In this document: positions 58,986 to 64,000 of the stretch, piece by piece
Layout of the letters: every line of letters starts with the position of its first letter
Position numbering within the stretch: the stretch's first letter is position 1
Assembly (NCBI GenBank): GCA_015501055.1
Contig: JADNYV010000022.1
Location: 1-64,000, forward strand
DNA from: Mucidula mucida
Lineage: Eukaryota > Basidiomycota > Agaricomycetes > Agaricales > Physalacriaceae
Direction of reading: 5' to 3'
Length of the DNA stretch: 64,000 bases
Notes under the pieces: model-generated
Told to the model about the DNA's origin: nothing
What the model saw: the letters and a program-made list of their open reading frames with translations, nothing else
The model's database searches: none
Translations under genes and position numbers: made by a program

Positions 58986-61900
58986 ATGAACATCAGTCAC
59001 TCGTTACCGTCGTCTGTCACAGGCATCTCCTTTTCTTTCCTGTCTACCGAGGACATCCGCCGCATTTCAGTCAAGCAGATCGTGAATCCCGTCCTCCTCG
59101 ATGACCTGAACAGGCCCAACATTGGTGGTCTTTACGATCCAGCCCTCGGACCCAGTGACAAACAGGATATGTATGTTCTCCGTTTACTTATCTGCTGTTG
59201 TGTTGACTTTACGCGCAAACCAGTTGTGCAACATGTCGTCTGACTTATTTCACTTGTCCTGGACATTACGGCCACATCGAACTACCTGCACCCGTCTTCC
59301 ATCCATTATTCATGGTCAATGCATACAATCTATTCAGAGGCGTCTGTATGTTCTGTCACCGCTTCAAAATGTCGCGTTCCCAAGTGTGTAGCTGCTTGTT
59401 TTGTTGACGCGCTTACCAACCCGGGTTCAGCTTGCAAAATACGCCGCCAAACTTAGACTACTTGATTATGGGCTCCTTGGCGCTGCCCAAGGCATCGATG
59501 ACCTGTCTGATTACCGTTGGGACGACAAGGCTGATAACGACATGCAGGTGGATGAAGACGAGTCGCAAGAGACAGAGGATGAATTTCTTTCCCGCGTCGA
59601 CAAATATGTCAATATTCATCTCAACAGTGCATCTAGTAGCAAGCGGGATAATTACAAGGACAATCTTGTTTACCAGGCTAGGAAGGATCTCATCAGCGAA
59701 TTTTTGAAGAGCACAATCTTGAAGCGATGTCAAAACGGGGACTGTGGACAGCAAGTATCTACATATGGAACTTCACCGTTAAGCTAATGCGGTCTGTAGG
59801 CACGCTTACACTTTTCGTAAAGAAGGTCATACCAAGATAATCGAGTACGACTTGTCCGAAAAGCAAAAGCAAGCCCTGCAGAAGAGGCGTCCGGATGTGC
59901 TACTCCGAGAAAAGGCAGAGAAATATGCACCTGCCGTAGATGGGGATGAAGAACGTTCTGACGTTGATATGGACGAGGAAGAAGGCGATGGTGATAATGT
60001 TATGTCTTCGGATGACGCAGGCGAACCAGTGGTACGAGACGCGCCAAGAGCGATCACGGGAAAACTCAAGACGGGTCGAGGTAGAAACGAGCGCATTATC
60101 GCACCTGAAGAGTGTAGAGCCCATTTGCGAAGACTCTTTCACAACGAACAGACCATGTGTTCCCTCCTCTTTGGGAAGCATGGACCTTACGCGAAACTCG
60201 ATTCCAAGGGACTTTCCACGGCTTCTGCAGATATGTTCTTCCTCGAGGTCCTCCCCGTCTCCCCTACTCGTTTCCGTCCTCCCGCTTCCATGGGCGACAT
60301 TCTTTTCGAGCACCCCCAAAACGAGCTTCTCGCCAAAGTTCTCAATACCTCGTACAGACTCCGGGATCTCAACGTCGATCTAAGGACAGCGTCTCAAAAA
60401 TTCTCCGATGTTGACGAGACACAACGAAAAAAGCTCATGGGACAACTCCTTGAAAGTCTCATCCAACTCCAAGTCGACGTGAACAGCTTCATGGACAGCA
60501 GCAAAAATCCACAGCCCGTGCGCCAAGGCAAGCTACCGCCGGCAGGTGTGAAGCAGGGTTTGGAGAAAAAGGAGGGTCTTTTCCGCAAACATATGATGGG
60601 AAAGCGCGTTAACTACGCAGCACGTTCTGTCATATCTCCCGACGCTAACATCGAGACTAACGAGATCGGCATCCCTCCTATTTTCGCTGAGCGCCTAACT
60701 TTCCCCGAGCCTGTGACGCCTGCCAATATCAAGGAAATGAGGGAAAGAGTGATTGCGGGTCCTCGTACTACCGGAGGAGCGTCCATAGTAGAATATGAAG
60801 ACGGTCACCAAGTATCACTGGTCCGTTCGTTTTTGCCATCTTGTCGTAGTTTTCATCTGATATTGATTTCGTTAGGAAAAAATGCCCATCGAGTTACGAA
60901 CCGCTATCGCGAATCAGCTTTTGGCTCCGCAGGAAGACTCGTATAATAAAGAGCCTGGGCGGAAAGGGTTGTATACGCGAACCCCCGCAGTGAACAAGAA
61001 GGTGTATCGCACTCTGAAGGATGGCGATATGCTAATATTAAATCGGCAACCGACTCTCCACAAACCGAGTATGATGGTTCACAAAGCCAAAATACTGAAG
61101 GGAGAGAAGACAATCCGAATGCACTATGCCAACTGGTACGCGTTTCTTTTTTTCACTTTCAATAGTGTTAACCAGTATTACTGCAGTAATTCGTATAACG
61201 GTAAGACTCATTCTTTGCATGTTCAATTTATCTGATAGGTTTGACTCGTAGCTGACTTCGATGGCGATGGTATGTGCTGCTCTGTTTTGAGCGGATATTT
61301 CTCATCCTCTGCTTGTAGAAATGAACATACATTTCCCTCGTGAGTAGCTGACCATTCGTGCAAGTAGTTCAAACGTCAAATCTATGATCCCACTAGAAAA
61401 CCAAGTTGCAAGAGCCGAAGCTATGTTCATCGCGAATACCGACAATCAGTATCTTGTGCCGACTTCTGGGAATCCTCTGCGAGGCCTCATCCAGGATCAT
61501 GTAGTTGCCGGGGTCTGGATGACAACCCAAGATGCCTTTTTCGAAAGAGAGGAATATCACCAGCTACTCTTTGGTGCACTGAGAGCTGAGGAGGTGGTAT
61601 CTGATCGTATTGTGACGCTACCTCCCACGATATGGAAGCCAAAGGCATTATGGACTGGCAAACAAATAGTACGCAATTGTCTGTTGTTGTCGCTTTCTTG
61701 GTTTACTCACAATCGTTACAGATATCTACTGTCCTGAAGAACATTACGCCACGTAAACAAGCGGGTCTGAACCTTCACGCTGGAACGAAAGTGCCGGGGA
61801 AAATGTGGGGTGCAGACTCCAAAGAAGACCAGGTCATCTTCGTCGACGGCGAACTGTTATGTGGTGTTCTAGACAAAGCGGCTTTTGGTGCATCGGAGTA

Positions 61901-64000
61901 TGGTTTGGTGCACTCTGTGTACGAGTTGTACGGCCCTGATATTGCAGGACGACTACTCGGCATTCTCAGTCGCTTGTTCACAAAATTTCTTCAACACCGA
62001 GCCTTCACTTGCCGTATGGACGATCTCATTCTCACACCCACTGGTGATGAAAAGCGCGACGAGATCTTGGAGAAAGGACAGCATCTGGGTACGGAAGGTT
62101 CGATCGAGAACTTTCCTTCGCTCGCGAAAACCGCGAAAGAGGACGTTCCTCAAGCGTTGAACCGGCTGCTTGAAGAAGTGCTACGAGACGACAACAAGAT
62201 GGCGGGATTGGATATGACAGTGAAGAGTAAGCTCGGAAAGCTCACATCGTCGATATCCGAAGCGTGCATGCCTACCCACCTTTACCGGAAGTTCCCGCAT
62301 AATCACATGCAGGCCATGACTCGCTCTGGTGCGAAAGGTAGTGAGGTAAACGCCCGACAGATCTCGTGTGGACTTGGCCAACAAGAGCTTGAGGGCCGTC
62401 GTGTACCTGTCATGGTCAGCGGGAAAACGCTCCCCTCTTTCCAAGCCTTCGAAACTAAAGCCATTGCGGGTGGTTATGTCGCTAGCCGATTCTTGACGGG
62501 CATTAAACCTCAGGAATTCTACTTCCATTGTATGGCCGGTCGAGAAGGTCTCATCGATACCGCCGTCAAGACTTCCCGCTCGGGCTATCTCCAGCGATGT
62601 CTCATCAAGCATCTGGAGGGCATTCGTGTGCACTACGACCATACTGTCCGCGGGAGCGATTCTTCTGTGTACCAGTTCCACTACGGTGGCGATTCGTTGG
62701 ATGTGACCAAGCAGAAACACTTGCAGGAATTCAGCTTTATTGCTGCGAACGAGAAGTCTTTCCTGGAGCTCCTTAAGCCCGCACTCCTCGATGGGAAGGT
62801 CGATACTGCCGTCGCAGATGCCTACATGAAGAAAGTTGTCAGCCGTATCAAGAAGGGTAGCAGTCGGCTGGACCAGATGGATCCCGTACTCTCCTTGTAC
62901 AGCCCCAGCCGCCATATGGGTAGTGTATCAGAGAATTTCGCCTTGGCACTCGACAAGTACATCAAGGAAAACCCGGATAACCTCATCCATACGAAGGGCG
63001 AGGAGGGGAGGTTCAAGCGAAGGACGGACCTAGTGGCAAAGAATCACTTCAAAGCCCTTATGCACACCAAGTACATGAGAAGTCTGGTGGAAGCTGGAGA
63101 AGCAGTTGGACTCATAGCTTCTCAAGGGTAAGATTATTACTTTAAGTTAGCAAAGTTAACTCAAACCCACTTCTAGTGTCGGAGAACCATCCACTCAGAT
63201 GACACTCAACACTTTTCATTTTGCCGGTCAGTTTCTGTCCGTGTTATCTGAACCGTTGCTGAACGTCAATTAGGTCACGGTGCTGCTAACGTCACCCTTG
63301 GTATTCCTCGTCTTCGTGAGATCGTCATGACTGCTTCACAAAAACCTAAAACGCCGTCCATGTTGATGAAAGTCAAAGCGGGAACCCCCCAGGAGGACAT
63401 TGAGATGTTCTGCAAACGTGCCAGCAAGCTGACGCTCGCACAGGTCATCGAGCGGGTGTCAGTCACCGAAGAACTCAAAGCATCTGGGGATGCCCGTCGG
63501 ATACAATACACCGTCGACATCGACTTCTTCCCCGAAGAGGAATATCGCACAGAGTACGACGTCGAAGCTGAAGAGATTTTAGGGTGCTTCTCCGTCAAGT
63601 TTCCGCTGACGCTGAAGAGGGAGATTATCACTGAGATGAAGCGGCTGGACGAGGACGTGAAGAAGCAGATGGCGGAACTCGGAAAAGGCAAGAAGGTGTC
63701 GGATGCTGCTGATGATGACGAGGGCGGCGATGCCGGAGATGCTGAGCCTAGGAAGAAGAGATCCGATGATGAGGAAAGCGAAGTTGGGGATGGGGATGCT
63801 GATGATGAAAAGCGTGCCCGGCAGAAAAAGCAGCAAGCTACGTACGAGGATGACGACGACGATGAGGACGAGGCCGAGCTCAACGCGTACAGCGATCACG
63901 AGATCGCGGCCGAGTTTGCATCCGATGATGAGGTGGAGGTAAAGCCCGTCCCCAAGAAAACCCAGGATCTTCAGAGGGTTGTGAAAACGGTCGCGATGGC
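58986..64000 (+). CDS. RPA190: RNA polymerase I largest subunit, 3' part cut by window end
   Basis: Catalytic subunit that transcribes rDNA. It starts MNISHSLPSSVTGISFSFLS. The zinc-binding clamp is CATCRLTYFTCPGHYGHIEL and CMFCHRFK. The Pol I type block is KLPPAGVKQGLEKKEGLFRK then HMMGKRVNYAARSVISPDAN. The active-site loop reads [20 protein letters not shown], with three Asp for magnesium. The trigger-loop region is VGEPSTQMTLNTFHFAGHGA then NVTLGIPRLREIVMTAS. An acidic insertion (DDDDDEDEAELN) lies near the right edge, as in Pol I. Three tiny exons code for the active-site loop, and one intron (59751-59799) has a GC donor. The gene runs past the window in frame. Confidence 0.96.
59751..59799 (+). 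other. RPA190: GC-AG intron in RPA190
   Basis: The donor is ACA|GCAAGT and the acceptor CTGTAG. Splicing yields CQNGDCGQHAYTFRKEGHTK, the expected zinc/clamp segment, in frame. Confidence 0.8.
61187..61339 (+). other. RPA190: Three consecutive microexons coding for the Pol I active-site loop
   Basis: Exons 61187-61200 (14 bases), 61252-61269 (18 bases) and 61319-61339 (21 bases), separated by introns of 51 and 49 bases, give [11 protein letters not shown] and EMNIHFP. All flanks are GT-AG, and the joined reading matches the universally conserved [10 protein letters not shown] motif. Confidence 0.88.

Noticed and set aside
58693..58989. Plus-strand frame of 98 codons before RPA190
   Set aside because: No recognisable protein features; it occupies the divergent promoter and runs into the RPA190 start in another frame.
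62181..63899. Long minus-strand frames opposite RPA190, one Ser-rich
   Set aside because: Shadows of the conserved polymerase sequence; the Ser-rich frame mirrors the acidic insertion.

Overview
The window reads as nuclear DNA of a filamentous basidiomycete, most likely an Agaricomycete. Genes are dense, on both strands, and cut by many introns of about 45-60 bases. They include families I associate with that group (DUF6535 membrane protein, a Cys-rich SPAHP/TCWQ peptide, Ser-rich single-pass membrane proteins), and lysine is made by the fungal alpha-aminoadipate route (homoisocitrate dehydrogenase). I find 31 confident or probable protein genes, two weaker calls, one tRNA gene, and three gene-poor stretches of 1.2-2 kb. 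There is no intact transposon, CRISPR array or prokaryote-type operon.

Layout. 0.4-14 kb: aldehyde dehydrogenase, ESCRT-III Vps60, a MetX-like serine/homoserine acyltransferase, a low-complexity fungal protein, ESCRT-III Did2, the ER-Golgi cargo receptor Svp26 and a single-pass membrane protein. 13.6-21.3 kb: a synaptojanin-type lipid phosphatase, then SF3A3 head-to-head with the DEAD-box helicase Fal1/eIF4A-III. 21.3-25 kb: gene-poor, with a small Cys-rich gene and SF3B6. 25-28.7 kb: a four-helix membrane protein, the SWIM-domain protein Sws1 head-to-head with tRNA methyltransferase Trm11, and Lcl2. 28.7-36.6 kb: peroxiredoxin, kinesin-8, a HIT protein and an intron-containing tRNA. 36.9-50.5 kb: Cdt2, Lys12, a membrane protein, a diverged Tpt1, Emp24, RanBP1, mitochondrial ClpX, cactin and a cyclin. 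50.7-64 kb: Uba1, a DUF6535 protein, a GPI-anchored S28 peptidase and the Pol I largest subunit, which runs off the window.

Most genes are housekeeping: RNA processing (SF3A3, SF3B6, Fal1, cactin, Trm11, Tpt1-like), ubiquitin and cell cycle (Uba1, Cdt2, cyclin), membrane traffic (Did2, Vps60, synaptojanin, Svp26, Emp24) and nuclear transport (RanBP1). Many pairs are head-to-head with very short shared promoters, the shortest being 22 bases.

The points most worth a second look are these. About 13 single-base losses break genes in the first 14.1 kb, while the next 50 kb needs essentially none. A 7-base microexon restores a conserved ClpX motif. The Pol I catalytic NADFDGD loop is spread over exons of 14, 18 and 21 bases. 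Four introns have GC-AG ends. A Tpt1-family protein has lost several active-site residues. I see no convincing undescribed multi-gene system.
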